Shown: positions 44,151 through 55,300 of the stretch, piece after piece | Layout: each line of letters opens with the position of its first letter | Numbering within the stretch: the first letter of the stretch is position 1 | Assembly (NCBI GenBank): GCA_937952975.1 | Contig: CALFXX010000052.1 | Location: forward strand, 56,872 to 120,871 | DNA: 64,000 bases | Direction: 5' to 3' | Origin: an uncultured Alcaligenaceae bacterium | GTDB lineage: Bacteria > Pseudomonadota > Gammaproteobacteria > Burkholderiales > Burkholderiaceae_B | Program-made: the position numbers and the translations under genes | Notes under the pieces: model-generated | Databases searched by the model: none | The model's input: the letters and a program-made list of their open reading frames with translations, nothing else | What the model was told of the DNA's origin: nothing

Positions 44151-45539
44151 ATGTCTGAAGCAAAAACAGCGCGAGCGGCCGACGCGATAGAAGGTTTGCC
44201 CACTGGTCGTCGACGCAAGGCTGCCTTTGCACTTGGCGTGGGTTTGATGTTGTCGGTGCTTGACGCCTCGATGTCAAACGTCGCGCTGCCGTCGATTGCG
44301 AAAGACCTCAATGAATCAGCAGCTTCGGTGGTGTGGATTTCGAATGCCTATGGCTTAACCGTTGCGATGATGCTGATGCCGATGGCAGCGATTGGTGAGC
44401 GCATTGGCTTTAAGGTGTTATTCCGCTTTGGTTTGTTGCTGTTTACCTGCGCGTCAATGGCGAGTGCTTTGGCACCGACCTTACCACTGCTTCTCGTTTG
44501 CCGCGTCTCGCAGGGGCTTGGTGGGGCGGCGATTATGTGCTTGTTCGGTGCCTTGGTTCGACACATCTATCCGCCGAATTTAATTGGAAGGGGGATTGGC
44601 TGGAACGCGATGACCGTAGCCGTGTCGTCGGTGATGGGGCCGTCGCTTGGCGCCTTTATTTTGTCGATTGCGAGTTGGCACTGGATCTTTGCCTTCAATA
44701 TTCCCGTGGGATTTCTGGCATTGTTAGGTGTTAAATATTTGCCCGACGTTGCCCCGCTCAAGTCACGCTTTGATTGGGTCTCTGCCTTATTGAGTATGAC
44801 AACAATTGGCTTGCTCATTATCGGAATTGATTTCTTGGCCACCTATACGTGGCAGGCTTTGATTTTGATTGTGTTATCCGTTTGTGTGGGGATTTTGTTG
44901 ATCCGGCGTTCAAGCGCACAGGCGGCTCCGTTGTTTCCGGTCGATTTGTTTCGTATCCCAGCAATGCGTTTTGCGTTGGCGGCGTCGTCCAGCACCTTCT
45001 CTGCGCAAATGGCAACCTTTGTGTCGTTACCTTTTTATTTATTGACAACGCTGCAGCGCCCGCAAATTACCGTTGGCGTGCTGTTAGCGGGCTGGCCTGT
45101 GGGGGCAGCGATGATTGCTGCAATCGCGGGCCCGTTGTCTGATCGCTTTCCGGTTGCGATTTTAAGCGGTATTGGCGCAGCGGCGATGGCGCTCGGTTTA
45201 ACCTTGATCGCCTTGATGCCAGCCAGTGTTGATAACACTTGGCTGTTTATGGCGATGATGTTGGCCGGGGTTGGTTTTGGTTTTTTTCAAACACCTAATA
45301 ATCGGGTGTTGATCGGCGCTGCGCCACGAAACCGTGCGGGGGCGTTAGGTGGTTTACAGGCGACCACACGCGTATTCAGTCAGACCTTTGGTGGTGCAGT
45401 GGTCGCGATGGTCTTCAGCATGGGCTTTTCAATAGGGCCGTTGTTAGGTGTGTGGGTGGCGATTTGTTTTGCCTTGGTTGCAGTGAGCGTGAATGTGATC
45501 CGTTATCGCCAGGCACCCCACTCGGGCCAAAATGGCTGA
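44151..45539 (+). CDS. MFS drug-resistance-type exporter (DHA2 family, 14 helices)
   Basis: This 462-residue transporter has about 14 helices. Motif C-like and entry sequences are LMLSVLDASMSNVALPSIAK, VVWISNAYGLTVAMMLMPMA and the motif A region AIGERIGFKVLFRFG. RVSQGLGGAAIMCLFGALV fits EmrB/QacA relatives. The substrate is unknown. It starts 2 bases after glmU and overlaps the following glycosyltransferase by 8 bases, so the three are probably co-transcribed. Confidence 0.92.
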   Translation: MSEAKTARAADAIEGLPTGRRRKAAFALGVGLMLSVLDASMSNVALPSIAKDLNESAASVVWISNAYGLTVAMMLMPMAAIGERIGFKVLFRFGLLLFTCASMASALAPTLPLLLVCRVSQGLGGAAIMCLFGALVRHIYPPNLIGRGIGWNAMTVAVSSVMGPSLGAFILSIASWHWIFAFNIPVGFLALLGVKYLPDVAPLKSRFDWVSALLSMTTIGLLIIGIDFLATYTWQALILIVLSVCVGILLIRRSSAQAAPLFPVDLFRIPAMRFALAASSSTFSAQMATFVSLPFYLLTTLQRPQITVGVLLAGWPVGAAMIAAIAGPLSDRFPVAILSGIGAAAMALGLTLIALMPASVDNTWLFMAMMLAGVGFGFFQTPNNRVLIGAAPRNRAGALGGLQATTRVFSQTFGGAVVAMVFSMGFSIGPLLGVWVAICFALVAVSVNVIRYRQAPHSGQNG

Positions 45540-46602
45540 GTCTGCTCTGCGCATTTTGCAAATCAACACCGAGCGCGGTTGGCGCGGCGGTGAAAGACAA
45601 ACCTTATTGACTGCGGTAGGCCTGCGTGCTCGTGGCCATGAGGTCGAATTGCTAGTGCGTCAAGGTGGGGCACTCGCCGAGCGCGCTCGCGCGCTCGATT
45701 TTGTTGTGCACACTGCGGGGGGTGGCTTTGCCTTTGGGTGTTGGCTCGCCTCGCATGGTAGGCGTTACGACGTGTTGCATGCACAAACCGCGAAAGTCGT
45801 GTCGTGGGCGGTCGCGGTATCCCCCCTCCATCGTCGCCCAGTCGTGTTTTCGCGCCGTACGAGTTTTCCGTTTGGGGCGGGGGCTTGGCTCAAACGTTTG
45901 AAATGGCGCAGCGCCTCTCAGATGGTGGCGATCAGTGAAGCTGCCGCTGAAGCACCACGCGCTATGGGCATTTCAACGCGCGTGATCCCAAGCGCGGTTT
46001 TGCCGATCACGGCAGATGCTTCACGCATCCAGCATTTCTTAAAACACTGGGCACTCGAGGGCCGACGCCTGGTGGGGACAGCCGCTGCGTTGTCGATTGA
46101 AAAAGATCCGGCGACCTTAATACAGGCTGCGGCAAAAGTATGTGCGCAGTTTGATGACGTAGTGTTTGTGCATTGGGGAGCTTCGGGCACTGCATCGCAG
46201 GTGGCGCAACAGGCGATTGCCGAGTTAGGCTTGCAAGATCGTTATTTGTTGCTTGGTTTTGAGCCTGAGGTTGAGCAATTATTTTCTGCGCTCTCCGTGT
46301 TTGTCATGGCCTCGCGGTTTGAGGCGTTAGGCAGTAGTGTGCTTGATGCCATGTTGCAAAAAGTACCAGTGGTATCGACCGACGCAGGTGGTTTAAAAGA
46401 AACGGTGAGTCAGGGGCGAGGGCTGTTGTGTCAGCCGGGTGATTCTGCCGCAATGGCCGCTCACATCTCGCTGATGTTGGCGCAGCCAGAACAAGCGCAA
46501 GCGATGGCTGAGGTCGCATACGCCGCCGTTTGCACGGGGTACGCCGTGGAGACGATGGTAGAGAGTTACATTCAGGTATATCGAGACGTACTCGGGCACT
46601 AG
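45532..46602 (+). CDS. Glycosyltransferase (GT4-like, GT-B fold)
   Basis: This 356-residue protein has an N-terminal Rossmann domain (ILQINTERGWRGGERQTLLT, YDVLHAQTAKVVSWA) and a C-terminal nucleotide-sugar domain with GFEPEVEQLFSALSVFVMAS and RFEALGSSVLDAMLQKVPVV, the usual E-x7-E region. A retaining GT4-type transferase, probably for LPS core or another envelope glycan, is likely. The acceptor is unknown. The ATG lies inside the end of the MFS gene. Confidence 0.9.
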   Translation: MAESALRILQINTERGWRGGERQTLLTAVGLRARGHEVELLVRQGGALAERARALDFVVHTAGGGFAFGCWLASHGRRYDVLHAQTAKVVSWAVAVSPLHRRPVVFSRRTSFPFGAGAWLKRLKWRSASQMVAISEAAAEAPRAMGISTRVIPSAVLPITADASRIQHFLKHWALEGRRLVGTAAALSIEKDPATLIQAAAKVCAQFDDVVFVHWGASGTASQVAQQAIAELGLQDRYLLLGFEPEVEQLFSALSVFVMASRFEALGSSVLDAMLQKVPVVSTDAGGLKETVSQGRGLLCQPGDSAAMAAHISLMLAQPEQAQAMAEVAYAAVCTGYAVETMVESYIQVYRDVLGH

Positions 46603-46629
46603 GGGCGAGTGCGCTTATCCACGCAATCG

Positions 46630-47100
46630 TCAGCCAAGCGTCACGCGCGTGTTGAATTTACTGCGATGAATTGAGAAAAAGCTGCGCACGTTACGCACGT
46701 TCGCTTGTGCCGTTAGCGCGCGATGGACCAGAGCATGATAGGCCGACATATCACGTACCTGCGTTACTAAAATAAAGTCGGGCCCTGACGAGACGCGATA
46801 GCATTGCAGAACTGCGGCTTCGGGTGCAATCGTGTGTTCAAACTGCTGCAGGCTTTCAGCTGATTGCACATCAAGTGTGATCTCTAGAATCGCGGTCAGC
46901 GTGTTGCCGACTTTTGCCGGATCAATGATTGCCACTTGTTTTTGAATAATGCCTGACTCAGTTAGCCGGCGCACACGTCGCAGGCAGGTGGGTGGTGAGG
47001 CATGCACCAGCTCGGCGAGTTCTTGGTTGGTGATGCTCGCGTCTTGCTGCAATTGCTCAAGGATGCGTAGGTCAAGCTCGTCTAGGGCTTCAGGGGTCAT
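46630..47100 (-). CDS. Lrp/AsnC-family transcriptional regulator
   Basis: This 156-residue protein has an N-terminal HTH (LDLRILEQLQQDASITNQEL, PPTCLRRVRRLTESGIIQ) and a RAM effector domain (ILEITLDVQSAESLQQFEH, CYRVSSGPDFILVTQVRD). I chose the ATG at 47100; the 10-residue extension from a TTG at 47130 is unlike the family. It is divergent from glmS, and an AT-rich palindrome 34 bases upstream could be its own operator. The effector amino acid is not known. Confidence 0.93.
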   Translation of the reverse strand: MTPEALDELDLRILEQLQQDASITNQELAELVHASPPTCLRRVRRLTESGIIQKQVAIIDPAKVGNTLTAILEITLDVQSAESLQQFEHTIAPEAAVLQCYRVSSGPDFILVTQVRDMSAYHALVHRALTAQANVRNVRSFFSIHRSKFNTRVTLG

Positions 47101-47133
47101 CGAATAAGAATTAAATAGTGTAAAAATCAATAA

Positions 47134-47154
47134 ATATGAAATTATGTTTCATAT
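47134..47154. promoter_or_regulatory. Candidate Lrp/AsnC operator between lrp-like gene and glmS
   Basis: ATATGAAA at 47134-47141 and TTTCATAT at 47147-47154 form a perfect 8-base dyad around TTATG. A further half-like sequence, ATTTCATAC, lies at about 47206-47214. AT-rich dyads of this size in front of the regulator gene are typical of Lrp-family autoregulation. The assignment is by position and pattern. Confidence 0.5.
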
Positions 47155-47251
47155 ATTAGATAATTCAATATTTTATTCCAAATAGTATCGTTAATAGCCA
47201 TAAAATTTCATACTAAGTTTGGCACAATGCCTGAACAACAAGGGGATGTCT

Positions 47252-49084
47252 ATGTGTGGCATTGTGGGTGCAGTTGCATCAAGAAACATCACGCCGATTT
47301 TGCTTGAGGGGCTGAGCCGCCTTGAATACCGTGGGTACGACTCCTGCGGGGTCGCCGTGTTTGACAATGGTGCCTTACGCCGTGCACGCAGCACTGAGCG
47401 TGTTGCTGAACTGGCAGAAACGATTACGCACGAGCGCATCACTGGGTTTACAGGGATCGCGCACACGCGCTGGGCCACCCATGGGGCGCCGGTCACACGT
47501 AATGCTCATCCGCATTTTTCGGGCTTGGGCCAAGAGGATCCGAGCATTGCGTTGGTGCATAACGGCATCATTGAAAATCACGAAGAACTGCGTGCCGAAT
47601 TACAAGCGGCAGGCTATCTGTTTGAAAGTCAGACCGATACTGAAGTGATCGCCCACTTGGTGCATCATCTTTATCACGGAGACCTGCTCGAGGCCGTTCA
47701 ACAAGCCGTGATGCGTTTAAAGGGCGCTTACGCGATTGCCGTGTTTTGTCGGGATGAACCACACCGCATCGTGGCGGCGCGGTACGGCTCGCCACTTGTG
47801 ATTGGGCGCGGAAAAAACGAAAATTTTCTGGCCTCTGATGCTCTGGCGCTGGCCGGCACCACGGACCAAATTATTTACCTTGAAGATGGTGATGTCGCCG
47901 ACTTGCAGTTGGGCAATGTCTGGATCATGGATGCAACGGGTAAGCAGGTTCATCGCAAGATCAACACCGTGCATGTGCATACTGGCGCGGCAGAGCTTGG
48001 GCCTTACCGCCACTACATGCAAAAAGAAATTTTTGAGCAACCGCGTGCTGTCGCCGATACGCTTGAGGATGTTGAGTCGATCACCCCCGAGTTGTTTGGT
48101 GATAAGGCGTACAAGATTTTTAAACGAATTGACCGTGTATTGATTTTGGCCTGCGGCACCAGCTATTACGCTGGGCTGACTGCGCAATACTGGATTGAAG
48201 CGGTTGCTAAGATTCCTGTTTCGGTTGAGATCGCAAGCGAGTATCGCTACCGCGACAGCGTGCCCAACGCGAATACGCTGGTGGTCACAATCTCGCAATC
48301 AGGTGAAACGGCGGATACGCTTGCTGCGTTAAAACACGCCCGTTCGCTTGGCATGCAACACACACTCACGATCTGCAACGTGTCAACGAGTGCGATGGTG
48401 CGTGAGTGTGAGCTTGCATACATTACGCGTGCTGGGGTTGAAATCGGCGTGGCGTCTACCAAAGCGTTTACGACACAACTTACCGCTTTATTCATGCTGA
48501 CGCTAGCCCTGGCTCAGGTGCATGGCCAGTTAACCGAGCAACAAGAAGCGGATCACGTCAAAGCACTGCGCCACTTACCTGTGGCGATTAGTGCCGTACT
48601 CGCGCTTGAGCCACAAATTATGGCGTGGGCTGATCGCTTTGCCACCAAAGAGAACGCATTGTTTTTAGGACGAGGCATGCATTACCCAATTGCTCTCGAA
48701 GGTGCGCTCAAGCTCAAAGAAATCAGCTATATCCATGCTGAGGCCTACCCAGCAGGCGAGCTTAAGCATGGCCCCTTGGCGCTTGTCACAGAGCAGATGC
48801 CTGTGGTCACGATTGCGCCCAACGATGCCTTGTTAGAAAAGCTTAAGTCGAATATTCAAGAGGTACGGGCGCGCGGCGGAGAACTCTATGTGTTTGCCGA
48901 CATGGATACGCGGATTGTGAGCGCAGAGGGCGTACATGTGATCCGCATGCCTGAGCACTATGGTCTGTTGTCCCCGATCTTGCACACCGTACCCTTGCAG
49001 TTATTGGCTTACCACACCGCTTGTTCGAGGGGTACCGATGTTGATAAACCACGTAATTTGGCAAAGAGCGTGACGGTCGAATAG
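47252..49084 (+). CDS. glmS: Glutamine-fructose-6-phosphate aminotransferase (isomerizing)
   Basis: This 610-residue enzyme makes glucosamine-6-phosphate. It starts MCGIVGAVAS, so Cys2 becomes the N-terminal nucleophile after Met removal, which fixes the start at 47252 (AGGGG upstream). The glutaminase domain (GYDSCGVAVFD, HTRWATHGAP) is followed by two SIS domains (ACGTSYYAGL, TISQSGETADTLAALK, ALEGALKLKEISYIHAEAYP) and the C-terminal KPRNLAKSVTVE. No glmS-ribozyme-like structure is seen in the leader. Confidence 0.97.
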   Translation: MCGIVGAVASRNITPILLEGLSRLEYRGYDSCGVAVFDNGALRRARSTERVAELAETITHERITGFTGIAHTRWATHGAPVTRNAHPHFSGLGQEDPSIALVHNGIIENHEELRAELQAAGYLFESQTDTEVIAHLVHHLYHGDLLEAVQQAVMRLKGAYAIAVFCRDEPHRIVAARYGSPLVIGRGKNENFLASDALALAGTTDQIIYLEDGDVADLQLGNVWIMDATGKQVHRKINTVHVHTGAAELGPYRHYMQKEIFEQPRAVADTLEDVESITPELFGDKAYKIFKRIDRVLILACGTSYYAGLTAQYWIEAVAKIPVSVEIASEYRYRDSVPNANTLVVTISQSGETADTLAALKHARSLGMQHTLTICNVSTSAMVRECELAYITRAGVEIGVASTKAFTTQLTALFMLTLALAQVHGQLTEQQEADHVKALRHLPVAISAVLALEPQIMAWADRFATKENALFLGRGMHYPIALEGALKLKEISYIHAEAYPAGELKHGPLALVTEQMPVVTIAPNDALLEKLKSNIQEVRARGGELYVFADMDTRIVSAEGVHVIRMPEHYGLLSPILHTVPLQLLAYHTACSRGTDVDKPRNLAKSVTVE

Positions 49085-49109
49085 CCGACAAAATACCGCC
49101 AAGAAGCGC

Positions 49110-49152
49110 AGGGTTTTCCCTCTTTACGCAAAGAATGCTGAGGGTAGGCCCT
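49110..49152. promoter_or_regulatory. Two AGGG-N4-CCCT palindromes upstream of the adhesin gene
   Basis: AGGGTTTTCCCT at 49110-49121 and AGGGTAGGCCCT at 49141-49152 have identical half-sites and four-base centres, and start exactly 31 bases apart, about three helical turns. They sit 173 bases before the adhesin ATG in a 240-base leader with no gene. The arrangement suggests a pair of operator sites for a dimeric regulator. The regulator is unknown. Confidence 0.5.
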
Positions 49153-49324
49153 AATAGGTGCTTCTGTACCCGTTTTCACACTATGGTTACCGTGGGGCAA
49201 TTGCTCTAGCGTATTTAGGTGTAGCGGTTATGTTGTTCTTTGTCTTGTTTCAAGCAGGTGTTTGGCTTGGCGCTCTATGCGTCTGCGCCAGCATGCGCTT
49301 GTCTCGAGCTGAGAGGGTGTGCTG

Positions 49325-52300
49325 ATGGCCACCGCAGCCCCAGATTCAATCCTGATACAAAGCTTGGCCGACTCGCATTCGGGTATCGGCCAGAATATCG
49401 AAGGTAGTGGCGCGGCGGCCGTGAGCCCTAGCGCGACCGCCCCATCTATTAACGGGCAATATGTCTCGACTGGGGCGATCTCTGGTGGCGGGCTTGGCGC
49501 GGGGGCAGAGGTTAGTGTCACGCCCGGTGCGGGTAACGTTGGATCATTAAGTATCGCTGCAAATGGCAGCTACACGCTTTCAGTGTCGGACACCGCAGCA
49601 CAGCAGTTTGCGCCAGGGCAGCCTCACACAGAGACCTTCGTCGTGCAAACCGCTGATGGCAGTACCCACCAGCTTAGCTTCAATGTGCAGCAAACTCCGG
49701 AAGGGGTATCCATTGGGGCCCCTGCGGTTGCCGCGCCCGATCCAGTCACGGGGGCTTTTGCAAATACCCAGACAGCGACCGGAGCATTTCCGGTTAACGC
49801 AGAGGGTCAAGTGCCCAGCGTGCAGTCGCTGCTCGGGGCGGGCGAGCCCTCCTTGGGCACCTTGTCGATTTCTAGCTCAGGGCAATACACGTACAGCGTG
49901 TCGACCCAGACTAGCCAGGGGATCAACGCCAACGATACGCGGGCAGAATCGTTTAGTGTGCAGACGCCTGATGGCGGTAATCAGCAAATCAGCTTTACGG
50001 TGCATGGCGCAGGCCAAGACGGCGGTATTGCACAACAGCCCATCACGGTCAATGTTGCAACCAATAGCGCCGGCGACGGTCGAGTGTTGCCTGACGACGC
50101 AGCGCTCACGGCGCTAGATGCGTCAGCTGTAGGCTTTTGGCGCGTGCCAACCGATGGCCCGGGCACTGCGGCGGCGAACACGGCGATTGCTTCTGCTCGT
50201 GGCACGGCGACAACGAATATCCCGACCTCGACCGCGGGCGCGGACGCCGCGCGTTCGGTTGCAGTTTCAGGCTTGTCTGACGCAGGTGATTCCGGCGCGC
50301 CGATTTCAAAGGCGGGTTTGCTGCAAGACGATGGGGCGGGGTTGGATCGCGATGCCGAGGTCAGCGAGCCAGGTTTGGTATCGCCCCCCGTTGCACCCCT
50401 TGCGGTGAGTAACCCGATCGTGGTGGCCGCTACGGCGCCTGCCCCTGCAGTCGTGCCTGAGCCAGTACCCGTACCCACTCCTGACCCAGCTCCCGCACCG
50501 TCTCCAGCCCCTGAGCCAGCGCCAGAACCCGCCGTACCGCCGGGCCCACCCGAACCACCGGGTCCGCCCGTGGTGTTGCCGGTGCCCAGTGTGATCGGTG
50601 CCGTGTTGGGCGCCAGCGTGCAAGAAGACGTCAATGTGCAACCGGGTAATCTGTTGATTCGCGCGGGTTTAATCGAGGTCACAGCTGCCACGCCTGACCT
50701 GGCAACGTTTAGTACCAACGTTGTGAGTGCTGGCAGTAACCTTGGAACGCTATCGATCGACGCGCTCGGTAGCTACTCTTACAGTGTGTCTAATGCCGCG
50801 GTTCAGTATTTGGGTGCGGCTGATTCTAAAATAGACAGCTTTACGATCGCGACGGCGGATGGCACGACCAAAGAGGTGCGCTTCACGATCTTGGGGACGA
50901 ACGATGTCGCGTTGATTGGGGACTTGTCGCCTGCGACTGTCACTGAAGATCTAAGCGTTGTCTCTAACCAGTTGCACGTGAGCGGTACCCTGTCGGTCGT
51001 AGACATCGATCAAAATCAGTCCGTGTTTCAGACCGCTGTTACTGGCGCCTCTGACAATCTTGGCACATTAGTCTTGGCGGCAAACGGCAGCTATACCTAC
51101 AGCGTCGCGAACGCCGCCGTGCAGTATTTGGGCGCTGCTGATAGCAAGATTGAAACCTTTACAGTTAAAAGTTTTGACGGCACACAAAAGCTTGAACAGG
51201 TCACGATCTTTGGGGTCAATGACGCGGCTGTGATTGGCGATTTGCCAGTCGCCAACGTGACTGAAGATTTGGCCGTGGTAGCCGATCATTTGTATGCGCG
51301 CGGCACGATTTCGATTACGGATGTTGATCAACATCAGTCAAGCTTTCAGACCTTAGTTGACAGTGCCGTGGGTAACCTCGGGGCGCTGACGCTTGCGACA
51401 GATGGCCAATATACCTACAGCGTCGCAAACGCCGCTGTGCAATATTTGGGCGCGCTTGATACAAAGCTTGAGACTTTTACCGTTACTAGTTTTGACGGTA
51501 CGACTAAAACTGAGCAGGTTACGATCCATGGTGTCAACGATGCTGCGCTGATCACGGGCCCGGTTGCCAATACTGTCACAGAAGATGTTGCCGTCTTAGA
51601 CGGAAAGCTGACAGCGAGTGGTTTCATGTCAGTGACCGACGTCGATCAAAATCAGTCAAGTTTTCAAACTGCTGTGACGCCAGTTGGATCGACGCTTGGG
51701 CGTCTTGTTCTGGGCGCCGACGGCAAGTACAGTTTTACTGTGCTCAATGCCGATGCACAATACTTGGGCGCGGCAGATTCAAAAGTGGACACCTTTACCG
51801 TCAAAAGTTTTGATGGCACAGCCAAAGATGTCAGCTTCACGACCTTTGGCACGAATGATCCAGCGATCATTGGCGATCCGACCGTCGCTGATGTGACAGA
51901 AAGTTATCAAGTTGTGTCTGGAAATTTGAAGGCAGCCGGAACAATTTCTGTCAGCGATGTGGATCAAAATCAGTCTGGCTTTCAGACGGGCGTCACCGGT
52001 GCGTCGGGCGTACTCGGCAACTTAGTACTGGCGGTAGATGGCAGCTACGTGTACAGCGTTGCGAACGCTTCTGTGCTGTATTTGAGCGACGCCGAAACGA
52101 AAGTTGATACCTTTACGATCAAGAGTATCGACGGTACCACCAAAGACGTGTCCTTTACGATACATGGCACAAACCAAGGCGCCGTGATCGGCGACCCAAG
52201 TCCGGCTGCGGTGGTTGAAGATCTCCATCCAGTCTTGGGTCTGTTGACCGAGACCGGAAAAATTACCATCACCGACCCCGATACGGGTGAGGCGAAGTTT

Positions 52301-55300
52301 CAGATGACGGTGACCGCCGCAGTCGGCGATAAGGGCCAACTGGCACTGGGCGAAGATGGCACTTATATCTACAGCGTTGCAAACGCTGACGTGCAATATT
52401 TAGGCGCCGGTGTTGTTAAGACCGACACCTTTACCATCAAGAGCTTTGACGGTACCTCAAAGGCTGTGCACTTTACGATTACAGGTGTGAATGATGACGC
52501 CGTGATTGGAGACCCCAATCCAGCCAGCGTCACCGAAGACCTGGGCGTCGTCGCGAATCGGATTGGTGCGAGCGGTCAGTTAACAGTGACCGACATTGAC
52601 GCGGGCGAAAGTTCGTTTCGCACAGCCGTCACGGCAGCCTTAGGCGACAAGGGTCAATTAACCTTAACGACGGATGGTCATTACACCTACAGCGTGCTCA
52701 ATGCTGACGTACAGTACTTGGGCGCTGGCATCACTAAGACTGACACGTTTACGGTTAAAAGTTTTGACGGCACCGCCAAGGATATTAGTTTTACGATTAC
52801 TGGCGTCAACGACGCCGCTGTGATTGGCGGGCCGGTGCCGGGTGCCGTGACTGAAGATTTGAACCCAAATGGTTTGGGCCGCTTAACTGAAACTGGGCGC
52901 TTAACTGTTAGCGACGCCGACACTGGCGAGTCAAGTTTTCAAACCGGGGTGACTGCAGCGTTAGGTGACTTAGGTCAACTGACCTTGGGTACAGATGGCA
53001 GCTACGCCTATAGCGTTGCCAACGCTGATGTGCAGTATTTGGGTGCGGGTGTCACAAAGACAGATACCTTTACCGTGAAGAGCTTTGACGGTACAGCCAA
53101 GGACATTAGCTTTACGATTACGGGTGTTAATGACGCGGCGCAAATTAGTGACGCGAGCCCTTCAACGGTGACAGAGGATTTATCTGTCGTTGCTAATCGG
53201 TTGAGTGTGAGTGGTCAATTAACCGTGACCGATGTGGATGCGGGTGAAGGCTCTTTCCGCACCGCAGTCACCGCAGCGACTGGAGACAAAGGCCAGTTGA
53301 CGTTGGGGACTGATGGTAGCTACACCTACAGCGTACTCAATAGTGATGTGCAGTACTTGGGCGCGGGGGTCACGAAGACTGATACCTTTACGGTCAAGAG
53401 TTTTGACGGTACTGCCAAGGATGTTAGTTTTACGATTACGGGTGTCAACGACGCTGCGGTGATCGGCGGACCTGTCCCGGGAGCCGTGACCGAAGATTTG
53501 AATCCAAATGGTTTAGGGCGCTTAACTGAAACCGGTCGCTTAACCGTGAGCGATGTCGATACCGGCGAATCAAGTTTTCAAACTGGAGTCACTGCAGGCG
53601 CAGGTGATTTAGGCCTCTTGACGCTAGCCACTGATGGTAGCTACGCCTACAGCGTGGCAAATACCGCCGTGCAGTACCTAGGGGCTGGCATTACTAAGAC
53701 CGATACCTTTACCGTTAAAAGCTTTGACGGTACTGCAAAAGAGATTGCGTTTACGATCACGGGCGTGAATGATGCCGCCGTGATTGGTGGACCAGTGCCT
53801 GGCGCGGTCACCGAAGACTTGAGTGTCAATGGCGCAGGTCGTTTAGTTGAGTCGGGTCGTTTGACCATAAGCGACGTTGACACGGGCGAAGCGTCTTTTC
53901 GTACAGTGGTAACCGCCGCTGCAGGCGATAAAGGACAGCTGACCTTAGCGACCGATGGCAGCTACACCTACACTGTGCTCAATGCTGACACCCAGTATTT
54001 GGGTGCCGGCGAGACCAAGACCGATACGTTTACTGTGAAGAGTCTTGACGGTACAGCCAAAGATGTTAGTTTTACGATTACGGGCGTCAACGATACCGCG
54101 GTCATCGGCGATCCATCGCTGAACCATGTAACTGAAGATCTTGCCCCAGTCGGGCTCAATCTACAGGCGGCCGGTAGCATCTCAGTGATTGATCCCGATC
54201 AAAATCAGAGTTTCTTTTCGACTTCGGTCGCTCCAGCATCCGGCAATATCGGTACGTTGGTTTTAGATCGCAATGGTAACTACGTCTATCGTGCACCGAA
54301 TCAAGACGTACAGTTTCTGAGAGCCACCGACGTTAAGGTAGATACTTTCCGAGTGTCGAGCCTAGATGGTACGAGTAAAGATGTTAGCTTTTCAATTCAG
54401 GGTGTGAATGATGCCGCCTTAATTGGCGCCCCTACGGCAACGGTTGTACGAGAGAACGAAGGCGTTTCACCTGATGGATTTTTGTCTACGACCGGCACAA
54501 TTTCAGTTAACGACGTCGATCAGTTTGAATCTTCATTTTTAACGACAGTCGTTTCGGCTGCCGGCAATGATGGCAGCTTGGTGCTCGCGGCTGATGGCTC
54601 TTATACCTACCGAGTCGATAACAGCCTCGAATTGCACTTGGCAGTCAATACCGTCAAAGTTGATACCTTCACCATTAGCAGCTTAGACGGTACGACCAAG
54701 AATATTGACTTCACAATTAAGGGTGTGAACAACCCAGCTGTTATTGACGGCCCAAGCCCTGCAGCAGTCACCGAGGATGATGCCAAATTCCTCATAGCCG
54801 GACGGTTGACGGAAACCGGTCATATCACCGTCACCGATATTGACAACGGCGAGGCCGCTTTTCGCACTGAGGTCATAGCCGGTGCAGGCGATAAAGGAAC
54901 CTTGACGCTCACCGCGGCGGGTGACTATCGCTACAGCGTCGCGAACGCTGACGTACAGTATTTGGCCGAGGGTGTTAAACAGGTTGATACGTTTGTCATT
55001 AAGTCGATTGACGGGACCGCTAAGACTGTTAGCTTTACCATTACGGGCGTTAATGATCTAGCGGTGATCGGTAACTTGGGGCAATCATCGGTTACAGAAG
55101 ATTCAGGTGTTGTCAACGGCAACTTAAGTGCATCGGGAAATATATCAATTACAGATGTGGATACAGGCCAGGCGAAGTTCCAGCCCTCGGCCAGCAATGT
55201 GACTCCTAATCTAGGTGTGTTAACGATTACGGCGGATGGTGACTATGCCTATAGCGTCGCTAACGCCGCCGTTCAGTACCTAATAACCGGTGAGACTAAG

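Noticed and set aside
47101..47251. glmS ribozyme or riboswitch in the glmS leader
   Set aside because: The leader is AT-rich, 151 bases long, and shows only an operator-like dyad. It has no ribozyme core, and the element is not expected in betaproteobacteria.
49981..50718. Gly/Ala-rich 245-codon reading frame on the minus strand inside the adhesin gene
   Set aside because: It is the mirror of the Pro-rich and repeat-coding region, has no ribosome-binding site and resembles no protein family.
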